Source: Pseudomonas laurylsulfatiphila (GTDB taxonomy: Bacteria; Pseudomonadota; Gammaproteobacteria; Pseudomonadales; Pseudomonadaceae). Taken from it: a stretch of DNA of 64,000 bases. Made by a program: the position numbers and the translations under genes. The notes beneath the pieces are model-generated. The model was not told where the DNA came from, made no database searches, and worked only from the letters and a program-made list of their open reading frames with translations. The stretch covers positions 62,001-126,000 of the forward strand of contig NZ_NIRS01000006.1 in NCBI RefSeq assembly GCF_002934665.1, written 5' to 3'. Shown here in pieces: positions 28,796 through 38,239 of this stretch. Positions within the stretch are counted from its first letter, which is position 1; every line of letters starts with the position of its first letter.

Positions 28796-28815
28796 ATTCC
28801 GGTACCTACCGGAAT
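28796..28815. promoter_or_regulatory. Perfect 9-bp palindrome upstream of the GS-like gene
   Basis: ATTCCGGTACCTACCGGAAT: nine-base arms around a CC centre, about 53 bp upstream of the start codon. It looks like the site of a dimeric repressor or activator; the protein is not identified. Confidence 0.5.
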
Positions 28816-29228
28816 ATGTAGGAACAATCAGCGGAAAAAGCAGGAATCCGGCGGGCGCGCATGTCGGCAATGCCACAGCGCCCAGAAGGCCAGTTCAGAA
28901 GGGAGTGCAGAGAGGCTTGGCGCGGTGGCGGGCGTGAATCGACGACCAAGGCTCGACGCACGAGCGTCGATGGTTGCCTTGAAGTGGATTGCGACTGACC
29001 AACCGTCCATAGAGAGAACCGCAGAAAACAGATGACCCGCAGCGTCACACGATGGGTTCAGTCGTTAAATCGGGATTTGAAGAACCTTGGATGTCGAATG
29101 GCTAAACATTCAATGGCGTCCGTATGACCGCACTCTTATTTAATTTCCAAATACATCACCAGACTTTCTGATTTGCGGCCTTGCGACCTCGCGCGCCTAA
29201 TCGCAACCCTACCGTTCAAGGTCCGATC
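28816..29228. other. Gene-free stretch between divergent genes
   Basis: This 413-bp gap separates the leftward GS-like gene from the rightward CynX-like gene. Open frames on both strands lack ribosome binding sites and family features. It presumably holds both promoters. Confidence 0.5.
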
Positions 29229-30413
29229 ATGGAAAACACCCGCGCGACTACCCGCCCTGCCCTCTGGTTGATATTCAGCATTGCTCTCGTCGCCCTGAAC
29301 CTGCGTCCCTCCATGGCCGCCGTCGGGCCGTTGCTCTCGGCGATTCGCGAGGACATCCCGCTGAGTTTCAGCCTGGCTTCACTGCTGACCCTGTTGCCGG
29401 TCATGGCCATGGGACTGGCGATGTTTTTCGGAATGCGTGTCAGCGAGCGTCTCGGTGAACAGCGTACTGTCGTACTTTCGTTGCTGATCATAGGCGTGGC
29501 CACGGTGTCGCGCCTGTTTCTCGATTCCGTAGCCGAATTGATCCTCAGCGCCGTACTGGCAGGTATCGGCATCGCCCTGATCCAGGCCCTGATGCCTGTG
29601 CTGATCAAATCCCGCTTCAGCGACCACGTTGCCCTGTGCATGGGGCTCTACGTCACATCGATCATGGGCGGTGCCGCCATGGGTGCGTCCTTTGCGCCGC
29701 TGGTGATGGCGTCTACCGGCAGCTGGCGTATGGGCCTGGCGATCTGGGCCGTACTCGCCGTGCTGGCATTACTCTTCTGGTGCAGCCAAACCACGGGGAT
29801 GCCAACACTGGATTCGAGGGCATCCAGCAAAGGATCGTTCTTCGCCAATTCCCGCGCGTGGTTACTCGCGATCTTCTTTGGCCTGGGCACTGCGTCCTAC
29901 ACCTGCGTTCTGGCCTGGCTGGCGCCGTACTACGTGGAAAAGGGCTGGAGCGAGCAACACGCCGGATTGCTGCTGGGGTTTCTCACCGCAATGGAAGTGC
30001 TGTCGGGCCTGCTGACGCCCTTCATCGCCAATCGCAGCCGCGACCGCCGCGTCGTGCTGATGGCCTTGCTGGCACTGATCATCGCCGGTTTCTGCGGACT
30101 GATTCTGAGTCCGCAGCACTTGAGCCTGATGTGGCCATGCCTGCTGGGGCTGGGTATTGGCGGGCTGTTCCCGATGAGCCTGATCGTATCGCTGGATCAC
30201 CTGGACAATCCACTGCGCGCCGGTGGTCTGACCGCATTCGTGCAAGGCATCGGCTACCTGATCGCGAGCCTGTCGCCTCTGCTGGCGGGGATCATCCGCG
30301 ACCGACTCGGCAGCTTTGAATGGGCCTGGTGGTCGCTGACGGCGGTCATGGCACTGATGATGTTGATGGTTTTGCGCTTCAACCCAAGGCACTACAGCCG
30401 CCACATCCACTGA
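29229..30413 (+). CDS. MFS transporter, CynX/NimT type
   Basis: The 394-residue protein has twelve hydrophobic segments and the CynX-family start LVALNLRPSMAAVGPLLSAI. The family includes cyanate and nitroimidazole transporters; substrate not known here. The ATG at 29229 (MENTRATTRP) is the likely start. An EamA exporter follows 13 bp downstream, probably in one operon. Confidence 0.82.
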   Translation: MENTRATTRPALWLIFSIALVALNLRPSMAAVGPLLSAIREDIPLSFSLASLLTLLPVMAMGLAMFFGMRVSERLGEQRTVVLSLLIIGVATVSRLFLDSVAELILSAVLAGIGIALIQALMPVLIKSRFSDHVALCMGLYVTSIMGGAAMGASFAPLVMASTGSWRMGLAIWAVLAVLALLFWCSQTTGMPTLDSRASSKGSFFANSRAWLLAIFFGLGTASYTCVLAWLAPYYVEKGWSEQHAGLLLGFLTAMEVLSGLLTPFIANRSRDRRVVLMALLALIIAGFCGLILSPQHLSLMWPCLLGLGIGGLFPMSLIVSLDHLDNPLRAGGLTAFVQGIGYLIASLSPLLAGIIRDRLGSFEWAWWSLTAVMALMMLMVLRFNPRHYSRHIH

Positions 30414-30426
30414 CCCGGAGCCTGCC

Positions 30427-31344
30427 ATGAAAACCACCGGTCTCGCCGCCGCTCACGCCAGCATGCTGCTTTGGGCCTTGTTGATCGCCGTCTCCTTTTC
30501 CGCGGCGGCGCAAGTCAGCCAGGCCATCGACCCGATCCTGCTGACCGGTTTGCGCCTGTTGTTCTGCGCCTTGGTGTTTCTGCCGCTGTTGCTGCGTGAA
30601 GGCAATGCCGCCATGACCGCCCGCGGGCTGCTTGGTCACGCGGTGCTCGGCCTGCTGCTGGCGTTGTACTTCGGATCGCTGTTCGAAGCATTGCGCTACA
30701 CCTCCGCCGTCAATACCGGGACGATGTTTACGCTGGTGCCGCTGATGACCCTGGCTTTCGAAGCCGTGCTCATACCTGACAGCCGCCTGAAACATCGGAT
30801 TGTGCCGATGCTGCTCGCCGCTGCCGGAGCAGTGTTACTGATCATGAAAGACACCGGCCCCGGCGAGTTGCCATCGCCGTATGCACTGACCGTGTACGGC
30901 ATCGGCTGCCTGGCGATGGCGCTCTATACTCCGCTCAGCCAACGCCTGAAAGCCAACAGCCTCAAGGGACGCGGGCCGGTGCCCATGACGTTCTGGAACA
31001 TGCTGTTCGGTGCGCTGTTTCTGCTGGTGTTCTGTGGATTCAGTGGCGGTTGGCGCTCGGCATCATTACTGACGCTCAACGATTTCTATTGGCTGATGTA
31101 CCTGGCGGTATTCGCCACCCTGGCGACGTTCTGGCTGCTGCATCGGGCCATCGGCGTGATCGCGCCATCCTCGGTGATTTCCTACATCTACCTGAGCACG
31201 CTGTTCATCACCTTGTTTCACTGGCTTTGGGGACGCCAGATGCCGCTGCCGCTGGAGCTGGCCGGCGCGCTGCTGGTGGGCATCGGCATGTTCGCGCTGT
31301 TGATCTCCAGCCGCCGCGCCGTGTCGGCGATGGTCCAAAGTTGA
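30427..31344 (+). CDS. EamA/DMT-family transporter
   Basis: The 305-residue protein has ten hydrophobic helices and the EamA repeat pattern (RLLFCALVFLPLLLREGN; VIAPSSVISYIYLSTLF). It likely exports an amino acid or other metabolite. It is the second gene after the CynX-like carrier, with a short 13-bp gap. Confidence 0.83.
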   Translation: MKTTGLAAAHASMLLWALLIAVSFSAAAQVSQAIDPILLTGLRLLFCALVFLPLLLREGNAAMTARGLLGHAVLGLLLALYFGSLFEALRYTSAVNTGTMFTLVPLMTLAFEAVLIPDSRLKHRIVPMLLAAAGAVLLIMKDTGPGELPSPYALTVYGIGCLAMALYTPLSQRLKANSLKGRGPVPMTFWNMLFGALFLLVFCGFSGGWRSASLLTLNDFYWLMYLAVFATLATFWLLHRAIGVIAPSSVISYIYLSTLFITLFHWLWGRQMPLPLELAGALLVGIGMFALLISSRRAVSAMVQS

Positions 31345-31450
31345 AGGGCTCCAGGGCGAAACTTCCTGCAAGGCATTTTCCCTGTTCGCTCATTCCGCTA
31401 GGATCGTTCGCTCACCCTGGCACACGGTCAGCGCAAGGGGACTCAGCGAG

Positions 31451-32398
31451 ATGCAATGGATGCTGAACAGTAATTCGCTTAGAAAGCTCGACATGCAGGA
31501 CCTTATGGTGTTCGTCGCCGTGTACGAGCAGAACAGCGTCACCGGCGTATCCGAGACGCTTAGCGTCAGCCAGTCCACCGTGAGTTACTGCCTGAAAAAA
31601 CTGCGCAACGGCTTCGAGGACGAACTGTTCATCAATACCCGTACCGGCGGCATGCAGCCCACCGGCAAGGCCAGCGCGATGTACCCTCACGCGCTGAAAA
31701 TCCTGGAAAGCATCAACTTGTGTCACGCCGGCTCACCCGCGTTCGACCCAGGCTTGCAAGCCGTGACGTTCAACCTCTGCGCACCGGAATATTTCGAGCA
31801 GTTGATCCTGCCGCGCCTGTTGAAAACCTTCGCCCTCGCCGATCTTCCGGTGACGGTCAATGTGCTCAAACTCGAAGCCGACATCCCTGCCGAAGCGTTA
31901 CGCGAAGGCAGCCTCGACCTGGTGATGTGTTTCGGCCCGAACTTTCATCGCCGCCACGTCGATTTCAAATCCCGAACGCTGCTCGAAGATGATCTGGTCT
32001 GTGTGTTCGACAAACGCGCCACCCCGGCGGAACCGCGTTTGAGCCTGCACACCTATGTCGAACGTCGACACGTGTTCCCGACACCCTGGACGTCCGCCAC
32101 CAACATGGTCGACGGCTGGCTCGCGCAGCAGGCCAAACAGCGCCAGATCGTCGCACGCGCCAACAGTTACAGTGCAGCGCTGAAGCTGATTACCGGCACC
32201 GACTATGCCCTGACCCTGCCCCGGCGCATCCAGAGGCTGCTGGCCAGTACCGACACCTTCAATCACTGTGAAGCGCCCGAGGGTTTGCCGGGTTTCACCC
32301 TCGACATGCAGTGGAGCCAGAGCGTCGATCAGGACAGCGCCAACACCTGGCTGCGAGCGCAAGTGATCCAGGCCTGCGCCGTGCAGGAAACGGCCTGA
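31451..32398 (+). CDS. LysR-type transcriptional regulator
   Basis: The 315-residue protein has a LysR helix-turn-helix (QNSVTGVSETLSVSQSTVSYCLKKLR) and an effector domain. AAGGGG lies before the ATG at 31451. It follows the two transporter genes on the same strand and may control them or the convergent isomerase gene. Confidence 0.83.
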   Translation: MQWMLNSNSLRKLDMQDLMVFVAVYEQNSVTGVSETLSVSQSTVSYCLKKLRNGFEDELFINTRTGGMQPTGKASAMYPHALKILESINLCHAGSPAFDPGLQAVTFNLCAPEYFEQLILPRLLKTFALADLPVTVNVLKLEADIPAEALREGSLDLVMCFGPNFHRRHVDFKSRTLLEDDLVCVFDKRATPAEPRLSLHTYVERRHVFPTPWTSATNMVDGWLAQQAKQRQIVARANSYSAALKLITGTDYALTLPRRIQRLLASTDTFNHCEAPEGLPGFTLDMQWSQSVDQDSANTWLRAQVIQACAVQETA

Positions 32399-32401
32399 TA
32401 C

Positions 32402-32767
32402 TCAGTGGCTGATGGCAGTCTTGCTGTAGGAATCGCGATCGATGTCGAGAATTTCCACGCACAACTGGACTTCAACGTCGCTCGGCCACTCACACAGGTC
32501 CTGAACCACCGCCAGCAGGCTTTCGGAGAGTTGTTTCTTGATCTGTGCGGAACGCCCACTCAACAGTGCCAGTTTCACATGCACGAATGCCCGTTCAGCC
32601 AGAGCAGTACCAACCTTGAACGTCTCGACCCTGACCGCGCGGCTCTTGATGTCGAATTCGGCAGCAAACTGACCGGAACCCACCAGTGTATTGTTCAACC
32701 GCATCAACGCCACATCGGCATTCAGGTCAGTCAGGTTGGCGGTGTATTCCATGTGCAGGTGAGGCAT
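32402..32767 (-). CDS. 5-carboxymethyl-2-hydroxymuconate delta-isomerase-like protein
   Basis: The 121-residue protein begins MPHLHMEYTANL, placing the catalytic proline (P2) of the tautomerase-like CHMI family at the N terminus. HpaF enzymes act in homoprotocatechuate breakdown. No other hpa genes are nearby, so the true substrate may differ. A LysR gene lies 51 bp upstream on the same strand. Confidence 0.78.
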   Translation of the reverse strand: MPHLHMEYTANLTDLNADVALMRLNNTLVGSGQFAAEFDIKSRAVRVETFKVGTALAERAFVHVKLALLSGRSAQIKKQLSESLLAVVQDLCEWPSDVEVQLCVEILDIDRDSYSKTAISH

Positions 32768-32818
32768 GAGTTGGCTCCTGGAAGGGGATGGAAAGGTCGT
32801 ACGTATAACATGCCCGGT

Positions 32819-33745
32819 TCATTCGGGCAGCGGCAAAACGGCACGCTCACTCATGAACGCTTCCAGGCGCGAACGTAACCAGCGCTCGGCAGGGTCGGTA
32901 TCGACATGACTGAGCCAGACCATGGACAAGTCCAGGGTCGGTGTCTTGATCGGAAAGGGCTCCTTGAACAGCATTCCCGAAGCAGCCATCGCCTCGGCGG
33001 TGTAGTCCGGCAGGCTGGCGATCAGGTCCGTCCCGGCGAGCAGTGCCGGCAACGAACTGTATTGCGGTACCGAGAGCACCACCTGGCGCGTGCGGCCAAT
33101 TTCCGCCAGCCACTCGTCGGCGTAGCCACTGACGTTGGCGGTATGGGACACCAGCACGTGCGGTCGCGCGCAATATTCGTCGAGCGTCAGCGGAGTGTCG
33201 GAAGCATCGGCGCGCAAAATGTTGGGCTGGATATGCCGCAGCAACTTGCGCTTGGCATTGGCCGGCAAGCCACGGGTCTGGCTGATACCCACCGTGATAT
33301 CGCCGGACGCCAGCAAGTCGGGAATCCGCCAGTAATCGACATGCTGCACCACAAACACCACGCTTGGCGCTTCCTGGCGCAGCGTTCGCAGCAGCGGTGG
33401 CAACAGGCCGAACTCGACATCGTCGGATAAGCCAATGCGGAACGTCATCGTGCTGCTGGCCGGATCAAAATCATGAGTCAGGCTCAAAGCCACGGACAAG
33501 GAATCCAACGCCGGCGACAGGTGCCTGATGATCTCCTCTGCCCGTGCCGTCGGCTCCATACGATGGCCAACACGGATGAACAGCGGATCATTGAACATCG
33601 CACGCAAGCGGTTGAGCGCAGAACTGATGGTCGGCTGACCGAGAAACAGCTTTTCCGCCACCCGAGTGACATTGCGCTCCAGCATCAGTGTTTCGAATAC
33701 CACCATCAGGTTGATATCCGCCTTGCGAAGTTCGTTGCGATTCAT
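32819..33745 (-). CDS. LysR-type transcriptional regulator
   Basis: The 308-residue protein has an N-terminal helix-turn-helix (RVAEKLFLGQPTISSALNRLR) and an effector domain; the order resembles NodD/LinR-type LysR proteins. It lies upstream of the isomerase gene on the same strand. Confidence 0.84.
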   Translation of the reverse strand: MNRNELRKADINLMVVFETLMLERNVTRVAEKLFLGQPTISSALNRLRAMFNDPLFIRVGHRMEPTARAEEIIRHLSPALDSLSVALSLTHDFDPASSTMTFRIGLSDDVEFGLLPPLLRTLRQEAPSVVFVVQHVDYWRIPDLLASGDITVGISQTRGLPANAKRKLLRHIQPNILRADASDTPLTLDEYCARPHVLVSHTANVSGYADEWLAEIGRTRQVVLSVPQYSSLPALLAGTDLIASLPDYTAEAMAASGMLFKEPFPIKTPTLDLSMVWLSHVDTDPAERWLRSRLEAFMSERAVLPLPE

Positions 33746-33996
33746 CCAGTGCCCCCATTCCCCAAATCTGCTGACAGTTTAGGTAGCCGGGGCAACTGCC
33801 GTCCATTCAACCCAAGATCAACAGTCTGATGCGGTTCACGTTTAAGCAAAATGCCTGTCCACGCCTTGTCCTACAGCCTCTTCCTTTTTACCTGGAGCCT
33901 CTGGCAGTTAGCCCGTGGGTCCCTAAGCTGAGCGGCGCACGAGGGGAAAAACCAGCCTCGTCATCCAAAACACCCGTTATCAAAAGGAGCGGCACC

Positions 33997-34203
33997 ATGG
34001 CCAGAGACAAAGCCAAAGACGACAAGCACTTCAACTGCACCCAGCCCCACGAAGCCGACTACGTCGCCGGCTTGTACCCGCATGCAAGGGATGAAGTCAA
34101 AACGTTCCTCGCCTCGGCCTGCAAGGACAAATCCCTGCTCAACTCCACCCACAAGGACGTCTACGAACTGATCAAGAGAAAACTGGGTCATTCCCAGCCA
34201 TAA
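33997..34203 (+). CDS. Small conserved hypothetical protein
   Basis: The 68-residue protein has a strong AAAAGGAG ribosome binding site before the ATG. It is hydrophilic and mostly helical, with a conserved-looking HARDEVKTFLASACKDK stretch. No function is known to me. Its end converges on the YegP-like gene. Confidence 0.65.
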   Translation: MARDKAKDDKHFNCTQPHEADYVAGLYPHARDEVKTFLASACKDKSLLNSTHKDVYELIKRKLGHSQP

Positions 34204-34216
34204 GCCGGGTTGAAAC

Positions 34217-34241
34217 GAAGCTGCTCTCAACGAGCAGCTTC
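34217..34241. terminator. Hairpin between convergent small genes
   Basis: Perfect 10-bp arms GAAGCTGCTC and GAGCAGCTTC with a five-base loop. It has no T-run and overlaps the last codons of the YegP-like gene; it may still limit read-through from both sides. Confidence 0.45.
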
Positions 34242-34445
34242 ACCACCCTCAAACTGGATTTCCCTGATAGGGGTCTGCTCGCAGGTCCCCTTGATCAAAT
34301 TGATTGCATGCAGGCAATCGGCCTTGTTGACGTAAGCCTCCCCGCTGGCAATCGTTTCATGATTCCCCGCCCTTAACCGCCATCGCCATTGGCCCTTGCC
34401 AGTCAGAACGGTGCCGCGGATTTGCCTGTAAATCTCAAAATACAT
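34227..34445 (-). CDS. YegP-like DUF1508 protein
   Basis: The 72-residue protein has the DUF1508 pattern with GKGQWRWRLRAGNHETIASGE and AYVNKADCLHAI, a small beta-rich unit of unknown role. The ATG at 34445 is served by GGAG; an earlier ATG four codons upstream overlaps that site. A shorter relative sits inside the nadB element (55817-55972). Confidence 0.75.
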   Translation of the reverse strand: MYFEIYRQIRGTVLTGKGQWRWRLRAGNHETIASGEAYVNKADCLHAINLIKGTCEQTPIREIQFEGGEAAR

Positions 34446-34703
34446 TGCTCGCTCCATGCGATTGCCGGTGACTGCAGGTCAGTGGCCTGCGCAAGCAGAG
34501 TAAAGGAGGAATTTCCTGGGTGATTACTTTCAATGTCAGGGGATATTTCGCACCGCAACCCTGAATGGCAGGGCGCCCGATGGATTCGGGCACGGGTAAA
34601 TTGAGTGACTGGAATGGTAATTTTTCTTGAAAACAGCCTGACTTTTCTTACTCTGGCGCGACACTCAATCTGACCAAAACCAATAATTTAAAGAATCGAA
34701 GAC
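34446..34703. other. Gene-free stretch downstream of the YegP-like gene
   Basis: I see no convincing reading frame. The sequence becomes AT-rich toward the terminator and the acyltransferase gene. Confidence 0.5.
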
Positions 34704-34744
34704 AAAAAAAAGCGCCGTACTTTTCATTTACGGCGCCTTTTTTA
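34704..34744 (-). terminator. Rho-independent terminator
   Basis: Stem GCGCCGTA/TACGGCGC with a nine-base loop, flanked by A-run and T-run, so active in both directions. It lies about 110 bp beyond the stop codon of the leftward acyltransferase gene. Confidence 0.85.
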
Positions 34745-34855
34745 CGTTGTAATAGCAGAGAGATCGAGGTCACCGCCCTGTTGCCACTCAAATCACCTCC
34801 ACACCAAGCGAGTTGAGCACATCCTTAGCGCACCTGGCGGCCCCTTTCTTGTTAA

Positions 34856-36901
34856 TCACATAGACGCATTCACAAGCTTTGACGCTTCCATCTTTTGTAC
34901 GAGCACAGACTTATAGTGCTCCACGAATTTTTTTGATCCAGCCTTCGAAAGATGGAAACCATCACTATAAAATGCTTCGCCCTCAGAAAACGACTTACAA
35001 AGGCCTCCAGTGCAAAAAACTTCGTAAGGACTAATATAAGTCACTCCTTGTCGCTCAGAGGCGTAGCTTTTAAGAACCATATTTCCCGGAACTGTAGAAA
35101 TACTTTCTTCTTTTTGGCTAAGCTTTGTTGCGCAATCATATTTAATGAACGATGGTCGACTGAAGCAGCTAATTGCGTCCACAGTTCCAGCGCCAGGTAC
35201 GTTACCGACAACCACTAGCTCTCTAGTGCCGAGAAGAGCTCTGAACTCATCAATCTTTCCAGTTATATATTTATAGCCATCGACTGTATTTGCACCCGGA
35301 GTGGGGGCTTTAGGGTTTAGAGTTCCGGAAACCCTGAGCTGCCCATCCCATGCCTCAGCTAGAAAAACAACAGCGTTCGGGCTTTTATTAATGACCGCCA
35401 TAGCCGTTTCAAGCACACCAGGGCACAACTTATCCCAATCCAAATCTGGTGTAACCCTTGTCATACCTGGCAAAGGGATACAGCTTGAAGCACTGATAAA
35501 AATATTCTTCCCCAGTGGCTTTCCAATCAAGGAATCAAGTCCGGTTGCGTACTGCAAGGCATGACTGTCACCAATCAACACCATATCGGCGACCCCTGAC
35601 TCACCACCGGAAATCCACCCAACATATTGGTATCCAGACCCGCCATATTGATCCACATGGAACTGCTTCGAGTCTTTCAGTTGTGCGGCAATTTCCGAAG
35701 GCATGTCAGTCCGCCACTTCCAGCCATCCGAAGCCCAGATCGATGCGGCAGGCAGAACCAGCACCATGGCAAGCATTGCACATGCAAGTCCAAATGCTGC
35801 TTGAGACAGTCCCTCTTTTTTAGTGCGTGGTGCTCTGAGTGGTGTCTCGACAAACCGATAAAGGATATACCCAAGCACCATGCACGCAATGAACAACACT
35901 AGCTGATCAACAGCATTCAAAGGCCCCATAGTGTAATACTTATAGAACACAATTATTGGCCAATGAACAAGATAAACAGAATAGCTGACAAGACCAACAA
36001 ATACTGGAATCTTACTCGAAAGAACACCGCCTAAAAACCTGGAGTCAGACGAGCAAATAACAAGCGCTGCCCCCACACAAGGAATGAGCGCATTATATGA
36101 TGGAAAAAGAGTTTTCTCAGAAAACCAAAAAATCGAATAACCAATTAAAGCAAGACCGATAGCGCATGCCAACTCTTTAACCCAAGGGTTTTTAAATGCA
36201 CCATTGACCAGCCATACCGACGCCGCACCTATTGCAAATTCGAATATGCGGAATGGCGCAAGAAAGAAAATCGTTCCAGGCCCATCAGAAAATAACGCTG
36301 CAAATTTCGGCATCCACGCCGACAAAACATCGCTATGCCCGTCAGACATTACAAAGCTTGCGAACAAACTCAATGCAAATGCCAGCGACAAGCAAAGAAA
36401 CAAAGGAGTTCTAGTTTTACGCTTAGCCAGGAAGACAAGCATTACTGGCCAAACCAGATAAAACTGCTCCTCAACACTCAGCGACCAAGTGTGCAGCAGA
36501 GGCTTAAACTCTGAGGCAGTATTGAAATAACCACTCTCATTCCAAAAAAAGAAATTCGACGCAGAGAAGATTGAATAAACCAACTCCCCACCAAATCTTT
36601 GAAAATGCTGCGGAGAGAACAAAACAAAAGCCGCCACTGTTGTAATAAGCAGCGTCACGAAAAGAGCAGGAAATAACCGTCTAACCCGCCTGGAGTAAAA
36701 ATTCGAAAAACTGAAACCGCCAGTCTTATCAACCTCAGATACAATAAGTCTTGTAATCAAGAAGCCACTTATTACGAAAAAAACATCAACGCCAACAAAA
36801 CCACCAGAGAAACCTGATACCCCTAAATGAAAAAGAACAACACTCAATACGGCAATAGCACGCAGGCCATCTACGCCTGCCATATATTTCAGACGGTGCA
36901 T
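34856..36901 (-). CDS. OafA-type acyltransferase with SGNH domain
   Basis: The 681-residue protein has about ten membrane helices of the acyltransferase-3 family (VDGLRAIAVLSVVLFHLG, with R and H of the usual RxxH-like core, and LHTWSLSVEEQFYL), then a periplasmic SGNH hydrolase domain with the GDSHAL serine block and a late DGFHLSKAGS Asp-His pair. It likely acetylates the O-antigen or another cell-surface glycan. The gene is clearly richer in A and T than its neighbours, pointing to transfer. The start at 36901 (MHRLKYMAGVDG) follows AAGGA. Confidence 0.85.
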   Translation of the reverse strand: MHRLKYMAGVDGLRAIAVLSVVLFHLGVSGFSGGFVGVDVFFVISGFLITRLIVSEVDKTGGFSFSNFYSRRVRRLFPALFVTLLITTVAAFVLFSPQHFQRFGGELVYSIFSASNFFFWNESGYFNTASEFKPLLHTWSLSVEEQFYLVWPVMLVFLAKRKTRTPLFLCLSLAFALSLFASFVMSDGHSDVLSAWMPKFAALFSDGPGTIFFLAPFRIFEFAIGAASVWLVNGAFKNPWVKELACAIGLALIGYSIFWFSEKTLFPSYNALIPCVGAALVICSSDSRFLGGVLSSKIPVFVGLVSYSVYLVHWPIIVFYKYYTMGPLNAVDQLVLFIACMVLGYILYRFVETPLRAPRTKKEGLSQAAFGLACAMLAMVLVLPAASIWASDGWKWRTDMPSEIAAQLKDSKQFHVDQYGGSGYQYVGWISGGESGVADMVLIGDSHALQYATGLDSLIGKPLGKNIFISASSCIPLPGMTRVTPDLDWDKLCPGVLETAMAVINKSPNAVVFLAEAWDGQLRVSGTLNPKAPTPGANTVDGYKYITGKIDEFRALLGTRELVVVGNVPGAGTVDAISCFSRPSFIKYDCATKLSQKEESISTVPGNMVLKSYASERQGVTYISPYEVFCTGGLCKSFSEGEAFYSDGFHLSKAGSKKFVEHYKSVLVQKMEASKLVNASM

Positions 36902-37270
36902 TCGTAAAATCCTTGGTTGGTTTTGCGACCCCTCTCCAGGTCGTCGTTTATTTTCCCATGCAGGGCATGCACACATAAAGCTTTTATTTTTCCGCCCCAG
37001 CCACCGGCGAGAAACCTGCCTGACACAGACACATTGCCGATACGCGCGAAAAACAGCGCGACATCGATATCAGCAAGGTATCGACCTGTTTCAGGCACAC
37101 GCCCCCCGACAGGGGCTACCCTAAAAAAAATGAATAGCATTACTATTATCGTGGGCAGGGTCAGGACCTATGCCTTTTGGCAATGGAAAACTGAAAGCAA
37201 GTCGCCGTAGGACCGATCACGGAGGCAGCCCGCCCGCTTTAGCGAAACCAATCCGACAAATACCCGGAAA
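36902..37270. other. Gene-free AT-rich stretch upstream of the acyltransferase
   Basis: No supported gene. It holds the promoter of the acyltransferase gene and the boundary back to normal base composition near the tRNA terminator. Confidence 0.5.
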
Positions 37271-37309
37271 CGAAAAAGCCCCTGTAATCAATAACGATTA
37301 CAGGGGCTT
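37271..37309 (-). terminator. Terminator of tRNA-Ser
   Basis: Perfect 14-bp arms (AAGCCCCTGTAATC and GATTACAGGGGCTT) with a six-base loop, followed on the minus strand by TTTTTCG. It is just past the 3' end of the leftward tRNA gene. Confidence 0.9.
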
Positions 37310-37324
37310 AGTCGTATTCAATAA

Positions 37325-37414
37325 TGGCGGAGAGATAGGGATTCGAACCCTAGGTACCGGTGAAGGTACAACGGATTTCGAATCCGTCCCATTCGGCCAC
37401 TCTGGCATCTCTCC
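37325..37414 (-). tRNA. tRNA-Ser (anticodon CGA)
   Basis: On the minus strand the gene begins GGAGAGATGCCAGAGTGGCC and ends in TCTCTCC-GCCA. The anticodon arm is ACGGA-TTCGAAA-TCCGT, giving CGA. A long variable arm typical of tRNA-Ser follows, and the T arm reads GGGTTCGAATCCC. The CCA end is encoded. Confidence 0.95.
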
Positions 37415-37497
37415 AACGGCGCGCATCATAACAACACTTTCGCCGGAAGCGAACCCCCTAAGCGAAATATTTCTGTGCTTTCAGATGCTTGCGTCGG

Positions 37498-38211
37498 TTA
37501 AAGCGGTACGCCCAGACGATTGGCGACTTCTTCGTAGGCTTCGATGACGTCACCGAGGCCCTGACGGAAGCGGTCCTTGTCCATTTTCTTGCCGGTAGCC
37601 TTGTCCCACAGACGGCAGCCGTCCGGGCTGAACTCGTCGCCCAGCACGATGGAACCATCGTGGAACACGCCGAATTCCAGCTTGAAGTCGACCAGCAGCA
37701 GGCCAGCGTCGTCGAACAGCTTGCTCAGGACTTCGTTGACCTTGAGCGACAGTTCTTTCATGCGAACCAGTTGCTCGGCGGTGCCCCAGCCGAAAGCCAC
37801 GACGTGGGATTCGTTGATGAACGGGTCGCCCTTGGCGTCGTCCTTCAGGAACAGCTCGAAGGTGTAAGGGTTGAGCTTCATGCCCTCTTCGACACCCAGG
37901 CGCTTGACCAGGCTGCCAGCGGCGTAGTTACGCACGACGCACTCGACCGGGATCATGTCCAGCTTCTTCACCAGGCATTCGTTGTCGCCCAGCAGTTTGT
38001 CGAACTGGGTCGGCACGCCGGCCGCTTCGAGCTTTTGCATGATGAAGGCGTTGAACTTGTTGTTCACCATGCCCTTGCGGTCGAGCTGTTCGATACGCTT
38101 GCCGTCGAACGCCGAAGTGTCGTTGCGAAACAGCAGGATCAAACGGTTAGCGTCGTCGGTCTTGTAAACCGACTTGGCTTTGCCGCGGTAGAGTTCTTCA
38201 CGTTTTTCCAT
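37498..38211 (-). CDS. purC: Phosphoribosylaminoimidazole-succinocarboxamide synthase
   Basis: The 237-residue protein joins aspartate to CAIR in purine synthesis, using ATP in the cytoplasm. It starts MEKREELYRGKAKSVYKTDD with the nucleotide-binding GKAKSVY, and has FRNDTSAFDG, PVECVVRNYAAGSL and LVDFKLEFG, all typical of PurC. It follows bamC and the MBL-fold gene on the same strand, a conserved order in Pseudomonas. Confidence 0.95.
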   Translation of the reverse strand: MEKREELYRGKAKSVYKTDDANRLILLFRNDTSAFDGKRIEQLDRKGMVNNKFNAFIMQKLEAAGVPTQFDKLLGDNECLVKKLDMIPVECVVRNYAAGSLVKRLGVEEGMKLNPYTFELFLKDDAKGDPFINESHVVAFGWGTAEQLVRMKELSLKVNEVLSKLFDDAGLLLVDFKLEFGVFHDGSIVLGDEFSPDGCRLWDKATGKKMDKDRFRQGLGDVIEAYEEVANRLGVPL

Positions 38212-38239
38212 GATGGGCTCCGCTTGCTAAGTAGATGGG

